Source of the DNA: Selenomonas sp.
GTDB lineage: Bacteria > Bacillota > Negativicutes > Selenomonadales > Selenomonadaceae
DNA length: 64,000 bases
Direction: 5' to 3'
NCBI GenBank assembly: GCA_018052705.1
Contig: JAGPMW010000010.1
Span: 1 to 64,000 of the forward strand
The notes under the pieces are model-generated. The model searched no databases. It was not told where the DNA came from and saw only the letters and a list, made by a program, of their open reading frames with translations. The translations under genes were made by a program, and so were the position numbers. Of the stretch, positions 8,862-17,906 are shown piece after piece; within the stretch, counting starts at the first letter, position 1, and each line of letters begins with the position of its first letter.

Positions 8862-9734
8862 ATGAAAACGTACAAACCATTTAAATCCGGTAAGGTTCGC
8901 GAGGTCTATGATGTCGATAACAGCATCATTATGGTTGCAACGGACCGCATCTCCGCGTTCGATCACATTCTGAAGAACAAAATCACGAAAAAGGGCGCCA
9001 TCCTTACGCAGATGTCCCGTTTCTGGTTCGACTTCACGCAGGACATCCTGCCGAACCACATGATTTCGGTCGACAATCAGGATATGCCGGAATATTTCCA
9101 GCAGGAGCAGTTCGTTGGCAACAGCATGAAATGCAAGAAGCTCAACATGATTCCGATGGAGTGCATTGTCCGTGGCTACATTACGGGCAGCGGCTGGGAA
9201 AGCTATCAGGAGAACGGCACGGTATGTGGCATTAAGCTGCCAGAGGGTCTTAAAGAGTCCCAGAAACTGCCAGAGCCAATCTTCACGCCGAGCACCAAAG
9301 CAGAGCTGGGCGATCATGATGAGAACGTTTCCCTGGAACAGGGCGCAGCCGTTTTGGAGAAAGCCTTCCCAGGTCATGGCCGTGAGTATGTGGAAAAAGT
9401 CCGCGACTACACGATTGCCATCTACAAGAAATGCGCCGATTATGCACTGACGCGCGGTATTATCATTGCGGATACGAAATTTGAGTTTGGTCTTGATGAG
9501 CAGGGAAATATCGTCATCGGTGACGAGGTCCTGACACCGGACAGCTCGCGCTTCTGGCCGCTTGAGGGCTATAAAGAGGGTCAGTCCCAGCCGTCCTATG
9601 ACAAGCAGTTCGTTCGTGACTGGCTTAAGGCAAATCCGGACAGTGATTTTGAGCTGCCGCAGGAAGTTATTGACAAAACCATTGCCAAATACAAGGAAGC
9701 ATTCGAGATGCTGACCGGTAAAGAATTCAAATAA
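8862..9734 (+). CDS. purC: SAICAR synthetase (phosphoribosylaminoimidazole-succinocarboxamide synthase)
   Basis: A 290-residue ATP-dependent ligase that joins aspartate to CAIR in purine synthesis. The N-terminal KSGKVREVYDVD, the ATDRISAFD segment, ECIVRGYITGSGW and the late LTPDSSRFWP motif are all typical. It belongs to the longer form of the family (about 290-300 residues, as in yeast) rather than the roughly 237-residue E. coli form. The ATG at 8862 is preceded by GGGAG. It is the first gene of an operon in which all genes run the same way. Confidence 0.95.
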   Translation: MKTYKPFKSGKVREVYDVDNSIIMVATDRISAFDHILKNKITKKGAILTQMSRFWFDFTQDILPNHMISVDNQDMPEYFQQEQFVGNSMKCKKLNMIPMECIVRGYITGSGWESYQENGTVCGIKLPEGLKESQKLPEPIFTPSTKAELGDHDENVSLEQGAAVLEKAFPGHGREYVEKVRDYTIAIYKKCADYALTRGIIIADTKFEFGLDEQGNIVIGDEVLTPDSSRFWPLEGYKEGQSQPSYDKQFVRDWLKANPDSDFELPQEVIDKTIAKYKEAFEMLTGKEFK

Positions 9735-9761
9735 TTGAGCAGGAAGGGAGATTGATCACGA

Positions 9762-10247
9762 ATGAAAGTTGCAGTTCTTATGGGAAGCGACTCAGACTGG
9801 CCGATTCTGAAACCGGCGGTCGAGCTCCTCAAACAGTTCGATATTGAAGCAGAAGTTGTCGTGGCATCGGCGCATCGTACGCCAGCTAAAGTGCGTGAGT
9901 TTGTGGTGTCCGCTCCCGACAAGGGGATCGGTGCGTTCATTGTGGCTGCTGGTGCAGCTGCACATCTGGCTGGAGTTGTTGCCAGCTACACCACCCTGCC
10001 TGTTATTGGTGTGCCAATCAATGCAACGGCGCTCAATGGCATGGATGCATTGCTGAGTACTGTCCAGATGCCGTCCGGCGTTCCGGTAGCGACTATGGCC
10101 ATCAATGGTGCGAAGAATGCGGCCATTTTTGCTGTGCAGATTTTTGCAGTGTCCGATAAAGCCCTGTCTGACAGACTGGTCAGCTATCGGAGCCAGATGA
10201 TTCAGGACGTAGAGAAGAAGGCAGCCCGTGTTGCTGCTCAGCTTTAA
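9762..10247 (+). CDS. purE: 5-(carboxyamino)imidazole ribonucleotide mutase / AIR carboxylase
   Basis: A 161-residue protein with the GSDSDWP nucleotide loop, the SAHRTP active-site histidine and the [12 protein letters not shown] segment. In most bacteria PurE acts on the product of PurK. No purK lies in this cluster, so the enzyme may be a class II PurE that carboxylates AIR directly, or purK is elsewhere. I cannot tell the two classes apart with certainty by eye. Overlapping its end, a weak GGCAGCCCG...CCGGACTGCC-TTTTTT pairing (about 10219-10276) might attenuate transcription into purF. Confidence 0.92.
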   Translation: MKVAVLMGSDSDWPILKPAVELLKQFDIEAEVVVASAHRTPAKVREFVVSAPDKGIGAFIVAAGAAAHLAGVVASYTTLPVIGVPINATALNGMDALLSTVQMPSGVPVATMAINGAKNAAIFAVQIFAVSDKALSDRLVSYRSQMIQDVEKKAARVAAQL

Positions 10248-10344
10248 GCTGTGCGGAAACCGGACTGCCTTTTTTGACGAGAAATCTCGGAAATCATGTT
10301 TTGAAGCATATTAACTGTAGAGGAAAAGAGAGAAAACAATAACC

Positions 10345-11787
10345 ATGTATGAAAATGGCTATAACCTAGAACCCAAATGGAAAGAAGAGTGTGGCGTCTT
10401 CGGTGTGTATTCGCATACGGAAGATGTCTCAGGCATGACGTATCTCGGCCTTTATGCCCTGCAGCATCGCGGACAGGAGAGTGCTGGTATTGCTCTCACC
10501 GACGGTGCCTGGATGGATGTGACCCGTGGCATGGGCCTTGTTAATGAGGTATTCCGTCATCAGGTGCCGCATATGGACAACCAGTGTATTGCTATTGGCC
10601 ATGTGCGTTACTCCACGACAGGCTCGAGTCTGCTGACCAATACACAGCCGTTAATGGTTAACTATGCCGGCGGCAAAATTGCGCTGGCACATAATGGCAA
10701 CCTGACAAATGCGTCTGAAATACGACATGAACTTGAGCTGGAAGGCACAATCTTTCAGACGTCGATCGACTCCGAGGTATTTGTAAACCTCATTGCGCGT
10801 TCCCGCCAGGAGCGTGTCGAGGATAAAGTCATCGAAAGCCTGAAGAAGATCAAAGGGGCTTACTGCCTGACAATCATGACGGAGAACAAGCTTATTGGTG
10901 CCCGCGATCCGCAGGGATTCCGCCCACTGTGCCTCGGCAAGACTGAGGAGGGCAGCTGGGTGCTGTCTTCAGAAAGCTGTGGTCTCGATGTTGTCGGTGC
11001 TGAGTTCGTCCGCGATATCCTGCCCGGTGAAATGGTTGTCATCGACGATCAGGGCGTGCAGTCCTATCCATTTGCGACCGAGGAGAAGAAGGCTGCCTGT
11101 ATCTTTGAGTACATCTATTTTGCCCGCCCGGATTCTGTTATCGATGGACAGAGTGTCCACGATGCCCGTTTCATGATGGGCCGGGTGCTGGCTCGTGAAT
11201 CCCAGTTCAAAGGGGATATCGTCATCTCGGTACCAGACTCAGGTACGACGGCAGCAACGGGGTATGCCTATGAATCCGGCATTCCATTTGTTGAAGGGCT
11301 CATCAAGAACCGTTATATCGGCCGAACCTTTATCCAGCCGACACAGAAAAAACGTGATACGGCGGTCAAACTCAAGCTCAACGCGATTCGTTCCGTGGTC
11401 GAGGGGAAATCGGTCATTATGGTCGATGATTCTATTGTCCGCGGCACGACCAGCGGCAAGATCGTCAAGATGCTTCGCAGTGCTGGTGCAAAGTCCGTTC
11501 ACATGTGTATCAGCAGCCCGCCAATCGGCTATCCGTGTTTCTACGGTATTGATACCTCCGTACGCAAGGAATTGATCGCTGCGACCAAGAGCGTGGATGA
11601 GATCCGTGACTTCATTGGTGCAGACTCATTGCATTTTCTTTCCATTGAAGGGCTTAAGCAGTGCGTGCCGAAGATCAATGCTGAGGACATGTGCTATGCC
11701 TGCTTTAACAGTGCCTATCCGATCGAGGATGGAGCAAAGCCGGCTGGCGAGAATAAATATGTATTTGAACAGCGCAAGAAGTGCTGA
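10345..11787 (+). CDS. purF: Amidophosphoribosyltransferase
   Basis: A 480-residue enzyme that catalyses the first committed step, PRPP + glutamine to phosphoribosylamine. The catalytic Cys is residue 16 (EECGVFG), so a 15-residue propeptide must be removed, as in Bacillus PurF. Cysteines near 252, 398, 450 and 453 (AACIFEY, YPCFYG, MCYACF) match the ligands of the structural [4Fe-4S] cluster of the Bacillus-type enzyme. The PRPP-binding VIMVDDSIVRGTT motif is clear. It sits about 100 nt after purE. Confidence 0.95.
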   Translation: MYENGYNLEPKWKEECGVFGVYSHTEDVSGMTYLGLYALQHRGQESAGIALTDGAWMDVTRGMGLVNEVFRHQVPHMDNQCIAIGHVRYSTTGSSLLTNTQPLMVNYAGGKIALAHNGNLTNASEIRHELELEGTIFQTSIDSEVFVNLIARSRQERVEDKVIESLKKIKGAYCLTIMTENKLIGARDPQGFRPLCLGKTEEGSWVLSSESCGLDVVGAEFVRDILPGEMVVIDDQGVQSYPFATEEKKAACIFEYIYFARPDSVIDGQSVHDARFMMGRVLARESQFKGDIVISVPDSGTTAATGYAYESGIPFVEGLIKNRYIGRTFIQPTQKKRDTAVKLKLNAIRSVVEGKSVIMVDDSIVRGTTSGKIVKMLRSAGAKSVHMCISSPPIGYPCFYGIDTSVRKELIAATKSVDEIRDFIGADSLHFLSIEGLKQCVPKINAEDMCYACFNSAYPIEDGAKPAGENKYVFEQRKKC

Positions 11788-11810
11788 GGGAAAGGATAGA
11801 AAGCATAGAA

Positions 11811-12863
11811 ATGGCAGAACAACTTACCTATAAAGATTCTGGTGTCGATATCGATGCGGGCAATCGCTCCGTCAAGCTGATCAAGGACAGTGTCAAAGCA
11901 ACCTATCGCCCGGAAGTACTTGGTGATTTAGGCGGCTTCGGCGGCCTTTTTGCGCTGAACTCCGGCAAATATAAAGAACCGGTCCTCGTATCGGGAACCG
12001 ATGGCGTCGGCACGAAACTTCGTCTGGCTTTCATGCTCGACCGGCATGATACTGTTGGACAGGATGCTGTTGCCATGTGTGTCAATGACATTCTCGTGCA
12101 GGGAGCAGAACCGCTGTTCTTCCTGGACTATCTGGCTGTCGGCAAACTCAACCCGGAACAGGTCGCTGATGTAGTCAAAGGTGTAGCTGGTGCCTGCAAG
12201 GAATCTGGCTGCGCCCTGATTGGCGGCGAGACTGCTGAGATGTCCGGTTTCTATCCGGCTGGGGAATATGACATTGCCGGCTTTGCTGTCGGTGTGGTCG
12301 AGAAAGCAAAACTCATCACCAGTGAGAAGATTCAGGACGGTGATGTACTGCTGGGCCTGCCATCCTCCGGTGTCCATTCCAATGGTTACTCATTGGTCCG
12401 CAAGATCGTTTTTGATCATAAGGGCTTCAAGGGGGACGAATACATTGATGAACTTGGTAAGACCATCGGCGAAGAACTCCTGACGCCGACTCGTCTTTAC
12501 CCGAAATCCTGTCTGCCGCTGATTCAGCAGTTTGACATCCATGGAATGGTCCATATTACGGGCGGCGGCTTCTATGAAAATATTCCACGCGCCCTGCCAG
12601 ACGATATGGGCGTCGAAATCGACAGCACGGCCTGGAAGATGCCGGCTATCTTCGGCCTGCTTCAGCAGTGGGGTAATGTGGACTGGAAAGAAATGTACCG
12701 TACATTTAATATGGGTATCGGTATGGTCATCATGGCCAGTCGTGAAGAAGCTGATAAGATCAAGGCTTATCTGGCGGAAATCGACGAGACCGTCTATGAG
12801 ATCGGCCATGTTGCGAAAGGCAGCCACGAAGTAACCATCAAAGGCGGCGTATTCCATGACTGA
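11811..12863 (+). CDS. purM: Phosphoribosylformylglycinamidine cyclo-ligase (AIR synthetase)
   Basis: A 350-residue ATP-dependent enzyme that closes the imidazole ring (FGAM to AIR). The family N-terminus YKDSGVDIDAG, the VSGTDGVGTKL loop and GGGFYENIPR are present. The ATG at 11811 (MAEQLTYKDSG) is chosen because it matches the family start. An upstream in-frame GTG at 11781 would run into purF. Its last 8 nt overlap purN, so translation is probably coupled. Confidence 0.95.
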   Translation: MAEQLTYKDSGVDIDAGNRSVKLIKDSVKATYRPEVLGDLGGFGGLFALNSGKYKEPVLVSGTDGVGTKLRLAFMLDRHDTVGQDAVAMCVNDILVQGAEPLFFLDYLAVGKLNPEQVADVVKGVAGACKESGCALIGGETAEMSGFYPAGEYDIAGFAVGVVEKAKLITSEKIQDGDVLLGLPSSGVHSNGYSLVRKIVFDHKGFKGDEYIDELGKTIGEELLTPTRLYPKSCLPLIQQFDIHGMVHITGGGFYENIPRALPDDMGVEIDSTAWKMPAIFGLLQQWGNVDWKEMYRTFNMGIGMVIMASREEADKIKAYLAEIDETVYEIGHVAKGSHEVTIKGGVFHD

Positions 12864-13473
12864 AGCAAGGCAGAAACTGGGGGTGCTCTGCTCCGGCCGG
12901 GGTACTGACCTCCAGTCCATCATGGACGCCATTAATAACGGCGAGGTAGCCGCTGATATTGCCGTGGTCCTCACCGATAAACCGGATGCCTTTGCCTTGG
13001 AGCGGGCGGCAAGCGCCGGTATCAAAGCCGTTTGTGTCAATCGCAAACAGTTTGATGGCCGTGAATCTTTTGAACAGGCACTTGTCAGCGAACTGCAGGC
13101 GTCAGGCGTCACACTGGTTGTACTGGCTGGCTTTATGCGCATACTGACGCCGTATTTCGTGCGTCAGTATGCGGGCCGGATCATGAATATCCATCCGGCT
13201 TTGCTGCCGAGCTTTCCCGGTGCTCATGCCCATCAGGATGTGCTTGCCTATGGAGTCAAGATCAGTGGCTGCACCGTGCACTTCGTTGATGAGGGTACGG
13301 ATTCCGGTCCGATCATCCTGCAGGCAGCTGTGCCGGTACTTGATGGCGATACCGAGGAAGCTCTTGGCGCCCGGGTTCTGGAGCAGGAGCACATCATCTA
13401 TCCCCAGGCTATCCAGTTGTACTGCGAGGGGAAACTGGAGATTCATGGCCGTCATGTCCATATCCTGGAATAA
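12856..13473 (+). CDS. purN: Phosphoribosylglycinamide formyltransferase (GAR transformylase 1)
   Basis: A 205-residue folate-dependent enzyme transferring a formyl group from 10-formyl-THF to GAR. The catalytic Asn/His lie in NIHPALLPSFPG and the Asp in DEGTDSGPI. It overlaps the end of purM (ATGACTGA), a sign of coupled translation. Confidence 0.94.
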   Translation: MTEARQKLGVLCSGRGTDLQSIMDAINNGEVAADIAVVLTDKPDAFALERAASAGIKAVCVNRKQFDGRESFEQALVSELQASGVTLVVLAGFMRILTPYFVRQYAGRIMNIHPALLPSFPGAHAHQDVLAYGVKISGCTVHFVDEGTDSGPIILQAAVPVLDGDTEEALGARVLEQEHIIYPQAIQLYCEGKLEIHGRHVHILE

Positions 13474-13500
13474 ATCGTCAAATAAGGAGAAATCATTATC

Positions 13501-14094
13501 ATGCAGATTAAACGCGCACTCATCAGCGTATCCAATAAAGATGGTGTTGTCGAATTCGCTCGTCAGCTTCACGAAGCCGGTGTAGAGATCGTTTCGACTG
13601 GTGGCACGATGAAGGCTATTAAGGAAGCCGGTATCCCGGTTACCTATGTCAGTGATGTCACGGGTTTTCCCGAGATCATGGATGGCCGCGTCAAGACCCT
13701 GAATCCGTACATTCATGGCGGTATTCTGGCCGTTCGTGACAATCCGGATCATGTCCAGCAGATGAAAGAGCACAAGATCACGGGTATCGATCTCGTTGCT
13801 GTCAACCTGTATCCTTTCAGGGAAACTATCGCCAAACCGAACGTCACGCTGGCAGAGGCTATCGAGAACATCGACATCGGCGGTCCGGCAATGGTTCGTG
13901 CAGCAGCCAAGAATTTCAAATTCGTCACTATCGTGACAAATCCGGCCCGCTACAACGAAATTGCCCGTCAGGTTAAAGAAAATGACTGTGTCGATGACAA
14001 GACCCGCATGGAACTGGCACAGGAAGCATTTGCCCATACGGCAGCCTATGACGATATGATCCAGCACTATCTGGCTGAACAGCTGAAGAAATAA
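13501..14094 (+). CDS. purH: IMP cyclohydrolase (N-terminal PurH domain only)
   Basis: A 197-residue protein that covers only the MGS-like IMP cyclohydrolase domain of PurH. It has [10 protein letters not shown] at the start, the STGGT phosphate loop, [14 protein letters not shown] and the [17 protein letters not shown] signature. Bifunctional PurH is about 510 residues. The AICAR transformylase half is absent and the next gene, purD, begins 13 nt later. There is no frameshift remnant: the stop is clean and followed by a ribosome-binding site. The formylation step must therefore be done by a separate protein outside the window. Confidence 0.92.
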   Translation: MQIKRALISVSNKDGVVEFARQLHEAGVEIVSTGGTMKAIKEAGIPVTYVSDVTGFPEIMDGRVKTLNPYIHGGILAVRDNPDHVQQMKEHKITGIDLVAVNLYPFRETIAKPNVTLAEAIENIDIGGPAMVRAAAKNFKFVTIVTNPARYNEIARQVKENDCVDDKTRMELAQEAFAHTAAYDDMIQHYLAEQLKK

Positions 14095-14107
14095 GGGGCA
14101 TAGGAGC

Positions 14108-15382
14108 ATGAATATATTAGTAATCGGCTCCGGCGGCCGTGAACACACCCTCGCCTGGAAACTGGCCCAGTCCCCGCAGGCAACGAAAATTTATGCCATA
14201 CCGGGAAATCCGGGCATGGCAGCTGTTGCTGAGTGCGTCAGTGGCATATCGATCACCGACAATGCAGCGGTTGTTGACTTTGCTAAAGCAAAGAATATCG
14301 ACCTCGCCGTTGTTGGTCCGGAAGTTCCGCTGACCAATGGCATGGTTGATGCCCTGAATGCAGTTGGCATCAAGGCTTTTGGCCCGACCAGACTCGCGGC
14401 GGAGATTGAAGGCTCCAAGGCCTTTTCCAAAGGACTCATGAAGAAATATGGCATCCCAACGGCTAAATATGAAGTATTCACTGATGCTGAAGCAGCCCGT
14501 GCCTATATCTGTCAGGAAGGCGCGCCGATCGTTATCAAGGCTGATGGTCTGGCGGCTGGCAAAGGTGTCATTGTGGCGATGACTGAGCAGGAAGCACTGG
14601 CAGCTATTGCTGACATTATGGAAGATCAGGAATTCGGTGCCGCTGGCAGCCGTGTCGTCATTGAGGAATTCATGGAAGGTGAGGAAGCGTCGCTGCTATG
14701 CTTCACCGATGGCAAGACCATCTGCCCGATGATCAGCTCGCAGGACCATAAACGCGCCTATGATGGCGATAAAGGCCCGAATACCGGTGGCATGGGAACC
14801 TATGCCCCGGCACCTGTCATGACCAAAGAGATGGTCGACAAAGCCTATGAGACCATTCTCGTTCCGACCATTCGTGCGATGGAGCAGGAAGGCCGTCTCT
14901 ATAAAGGTTGTCTCTATGCCGGGCTTATGATTACTGATGCTGGCCCGCGCGTGGTAGAATTCAATGCCCGTTTTGGTGATCCGGAGACACAGGTTGTTCT
15001 TCCGTTGCTTGAAAGTGACCTCGTGGATATCATGCTGGCCTGTGCTGATGGTACATTGGCACATCAGGATATTCAGTGGAGCGATGGTGCTGCTGTCTGC
15101 GTCGTCATCGCCTCGGGCGGCTACCCGAAAGCTTATGAAAAAGGCAAGGTCATTCATGGTATGGAGGCGGCGGAAGCTGCGGGGAGTCTCGTATTCCACG
15201 CGGGTACTGCCGAAAAAGACAACCAGGTCGTCACCGACGGCGGCCGGGTCCTGGGAGTGGTTGCGAAAGCTGACGACATCCAGTCTGCTGTCGACAAAGC
15301 CTATAACGGGGTAGCCAAGATTTCCTTTGATGGAGCCTTCCATCGCAACGACATCGCACATCGTGCCCTGGAACGTCTCTGA
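14108..15382 (+). CDS. purD: Phosphoribosylamine-glycine ligase (GAR synthetase)
   Basis: A 424-residue ATP-grasp ligase for the second step of purine synthesis. It shows the N-terminal NILVIGSGGREHTLAWKL, the KADGLAAGKGV ATP-grasp loop, the GPNTGGMGTYAP motif and VVEFNARFGDPETQ with metal-binding residues. It is the last gene of the operon and is followed by a strong terminator. purL, purQ, purS, purB, purK and the PurH transformylase half are not in this cluster. Confidence 0.96.
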   Translation: MNILVIGSGGREHTLAWKLAQSPQATKIYAIPGNPGMAAVAECVSGISITDNAAVVDFAKAKNIDLAVVGPEVPLTNGMVDALNAVGIKAFGPTRLAAEIEGSKAFSKGLMKKYGIPTAKYEVFTDAEAARAYICQEGAPIVIKADGLAAGKGVIVAMTEQEALAAIADIMEDQEFGAAGSRVVIEEFMEGEEASLLCFTDGKTICPMISSQDHKRAYDGDKGPNTGGMGTYAPAPVMTKEMVDKAYETILVPTIRAMEQEGRLYKGCLYAGLMITDAGPRVVEFNARFGDPETQVVLPLLESDLVDIMLACADGTLAHQDIQWSDGAAVCVVIASGGYPKAYEKGKVIHGMEAAEAAGSLVFHAGTAEKDNQVVTDGGRVLGVVAKADDIQSAVDKAYNGVAKISFDGAFHRNDIAHRALERL

Positions 15383-15413
15383 TTGAATCAGACTCCTTAA
15401 ATTTTTGCGCTGT

Positions 15414-15465
15414 AAACTGCCCCTATAAGTTAGAATTATAAATTTAACTTATGGGGGCAGTTTTG
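15414..15465 (+). terminator. Terminator of the purine operon
   Basis: AAACTGCCCC-TATAAGTTA pairs with TAACTTAT-GGGGGCAGTTT, followed by T residues. The stem is long and GC-rich at the base. Confidence 0.9.
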
Positions 15466-15501
15466 TCATGACATTTGTAGGTAATTATCTGAAAAATTAC
15501 A

Positions 15502-15530
15502 TTGACAATTTTTAGAAAAAGAGTTATTGT
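15502..15530 (+). promoter_or_regulatory. Sigma-A promoter of cstA
   Basis: TTGACA and TATTGT are spaced by 17 nt, with a leader of about 100 nt that holds no recognised riboswitch. Confidence 0.65.
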
Positions 15531-15634
15531 AGTATTGGTATTATTTATAGATGGATAATATCAAGCAATGGAAGGGGCGATACTGGATTTATAGTTGTTA
15601 CTTTTTTATTAATTTTTTGAAATGAGGCGATTTT

Positions 15635-17479
15635 ATGAATGGAGTGTATCTTGTAATCATTACAGCCTGCGTTTTAATCCTTGCTTACCGTTTTTATGGC
15701 GCATTCATTGCTGCAAAAGTTCTGACACTCAATCAGTTTAAAACGACACCGGCAGTCAAACTGGATGATGGACACGATTATGTACCTACGAATAAATGGG
15801 TAGTGTTTGGCCATCATTTTGCAGCGATCGCTGGTGCAGGTCCACTGGTCGGACCAGTAATTGCTGCCCAGTTCGGCTATTTGCCAGGAACGCTTTGGAT
15901 TCTCATTGGTTCTGTCATGGCCGGAGCAGTACATGATATGGTTATCCTGTTTGCATCTATACGCCATAATGGCAAGTCGATTGCAGAAATTGCCAAGGCG
16001 GAGATCAGTAAATTAGCCGGAACGAGCGCTTTGTGGGCAACGCTTTTTCTGTTGATCATCACCGAGGCTGGTATGGCTGTAGTTGTTGCAAACTCTCTAT
16101 TCAACAGCCCTTGGGGAACGTTTACTGTCGGTATGACCATTCCTATTGCTATTTTCATCGGTTTGTACCTGCGGTATCTGCGTCCGGGCAGAATTCGCGA
16201 GGCAACAATTATTGGTGTGACGCTGATACTGCTGGCCGTGGGCTTTGGCCCAATGGTTCGCGATTCGGCGGTACTGGCTCCGTATTTCACTTTCTCTATC
16301 GTGCAGCTTGAAATTGGCATTGCTGTATACGGTTTTCTGGCTTCTGTGCTGCCGGTATGGCTTTTGCTGGCTCCGCGTGATTATTTGAGCACTTATATGA
16401 AAATCGGTACGATTGCGGCATTGGCTATTGGTATCATTATTGTTGCTCCGGAGATTCGTATGCCGGCAACTTCGCAATTTCTCTGGGGTGGCGGTCCAGT
16501 CATTAAAGGTTCAGTCATTCCGTTTGTATTCATTACGATTGCCTGTGGTGCATTGTCAGGCTTCCATAGTCTGATTTCGACGGGCACGACACCGAAAATG
16601 CTCACCAATGAGCGCCAGATCCTGCCAATCGGTTATGGTGCAATGCTTACAGAATCCTTCATTTCAATGATGGCATTGATTGCTGCTACGAGTCTTCATC
16701 CGGCAGATTACTTCGCCATTAACTCGACGCAGGAAGCATTCCAGGCTTTGGGACTTCAGGTGCAGGATTTGCCAGCACTGTCGGCAATGGTAGGTGAGAA
16801 CCTTATGCATCGCCCAGGTGGTGCTGTTTCGTTAGCCGTTGGTATGGCAGATGTATTCTCGAAAATTCCGTTCATGGATCAGTTTATGGGCTTTTGGTAT
16901 CATTTCTGCATCATGTTTGAGGCGCTGTTCATCCTTACTCTTATTGATGCGGGTTCCCGTGTTGGACGTTACCTATTGCAGGAACTTTTAGGTAAAGTTT
17001 ATGAGCCATTTGGTGATACTGAGTGGTGGCCTGGGATCATCTTCTGCAGTGCATTTATCAGTGTGTGCTGGGGTTATCTGGTCTTGCAGGGAAATATCAG
17101 CGAAATATGGCCATTGTTTGGTGTATCGAATCAGCTGCTGGGAACAATTACGTTAGCCATTGGAACGGCGGTTATTTATCGCATGGGACGTGGGCGTTAT
17201 GCCTGGGTCACGATGATTCCGTGCCTGTTTATGGCTGTTATCACCTGCTATGCGGACTATCTGAACATTTTTGATAGTTATATTCCTAGTGGGAAATGGC
17301 TGCTGGTCCTGATCAGCGTGATCATGTTTGTCCTGGTTGCGATCGTAATGGTTGAGTCCATACGCAGCTGGATTCGTTATGCGAAAACAGTGCCTCAGGA
17401 CTATCGTACGCAGGCAGAACTTGAAGCGGAGACGCAAAGAGAGCTGGCCGAAAATAAAGATCGTGCTTGTGCAGAATGA
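15635..17479 (+). CDS. cstA: CstA-family transporter (carbon starvation / pyruvate-peptide permease)
   Basis: A 614-residue polytopic membrane protein. CstA-family features are visible: the N-terminal helix and AYRFYG motif, GHHFAAIAGAGPLVGPVIAAQ, the SVMAGAVHDM loop and the FHSLISTGTTPK segment. About 15 hydrophobic segments fill the rest. Family members studied in E. coli (CstA, BtsT) take up pyruvate or are linked to peptide use under carbon starvation. The substrate here is not determined. A GAGG site precedes the ATG. It stands alone between its own promoter and terminator. Confidence 0.9.
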   Translation: MNGVYLVIITACVLILAYRFYGAFIAAKVLTLNQFKTTPAVKLDDGHDYVPTNKWVVFGHHFAAIAGAGPLVGPVIAAQFGYLPGTLWILIGSVMAGAVHDMVILFASIRHNGKSIAEIAKAEISKLAGTSALWATLFLLIITEAGMAVVVANSLFNSPWGTFTVGMTIPIAIFIGLYLRYLRPGRIREATIIGVTLILLAVGFGPMVRDSAVLAPYFTFSIVQLEIGIAVYGFLASVLPVWLLLAPRDYLSTYMKIGTIAALAIGIIIVAPEIRMPATSQFLWGGGPVIKGSVIPFVFITIACGALSGFHSLISTGTTPKMLTNERQILPIGYGAMLTESFISMMALIAATSLHPADYFAINSTQEAFQALGLQVQDLPALSAMVGENLMHRPGGAVSLAVGMADVFSKIPFMDQFMGFWYHFCIMFEALFILTLIDAGSRVGRYLLQELLGKVYEPFGDTEWWPGIIFCSAFISVCWGYLVLQGNISEIWPLFGVSNQLLGTITLAIGTAVIYRMGRGRYAWVTMIPCLFMAVITCYADYLNIFDSYIPSGKWLLVLISVIMFVLVAIVMVESIRSWIRYAKTVPQDYRTQAELEAETQRELAENKDRACAE

Positions 17480-17566
17480 CAAGTTGTATTGTCTCGTTTT
17501 CACCTGTTGGTCACAAATAGAAGTTCAGCCGGTCCAGTTTTATTTTTAAATGACCGTAAAACGATG

Positions 17567-17607
17567 AAAAGCTCCTGGACTGCATAAAAGCAGCCCGGGA
17601 GCTTTTT
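17567..17607 (+). terminator. Terminator after cstA
   Basis: AAAAGCTCCTGG-CTGC and GCAG-CCGGGAGCTTTTT form a stem with a short loop, followed by T5. Confidence 0.9.
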
Positions 17608-17691
17608 CGTCTCTATTTCGTATTAGCTGGCAATTATTGTCATGTGAGGCAGTGCCCTGTTGATTTATAACGCACTAGAGAATATAGTGTC

Positions 17692-17716
17692 CTTTTTAAT
17701 AATTATTATTAAAAAG
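17692..17716. promoter_or_regulatory. Fur-family box upstream of ferritin
   Basis: A 25-bp palindrome centred at 17704 is perfect apart from the central base. Its core TAATAATTATTATTA has the 7-1-7 architecture of Fur/PerR boxes. It ends one base before the -35 hexamer of the ferritin promoter. Iron or peroxide control through Fur or PerR is likely, but which protein binds cannot be read from the site. Confidence 0.65.
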
Positions 17717-17745
17717 TTGATTTATTTACTCAGCTGTATTATAAT
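17717..17745 (+). promoter_or_regulatory. Sigma-A promoter P1 of ferritin
   Basis: TTGATT and a perfect TATAAT are 17 nt apart, directly abutting the Fur-type palindrome. The leader would be about 155 nt. Confidence 0.7.
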
Positions 17746-17810
17746 AAGCAATAAGAAACGTCTTGCTGCGTTGTAGTGCACTGGTTTATTCCGGTAATTT
17801 AGAAATATTC

Positions 17811-17839
17811 TTGCAAATTAACGGCAAAACGCTCATAAT
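17811..17839 (+). promoter_or_regulatory. Possible second promoter of ferritin
   Basis: TTGCAA and CATAAT are separated by 17 nt, closer to the gene and free of the palindrome. It could give basal expression independent of the Fur-type site. Confidence 0.4.
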
Positions 17840-17906
17840 GGGGATAGAGTATTCTATCCAGTTATTTTAAGGGCATATGGCCCGACCATATTGAAGGAGG
17901 AGAACT

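Noticed and set aside
12390-13142. 250-codon antisense frame over purM/purN
   Set aside because: Overlaps two confident genes and shows no promoter or ribosome site.
13501-14094. purH frameshift or pseudogene
   Set aside because: Clean stop, ribosome site for purD right after, and no transformylase remnant in any frame before purD.
13102-14148. 348-codon antisense frame opposite purN/purH
   Set aside because: It is the complement of well-recognised purine genes, has no ribosome site and no recognisable protein.
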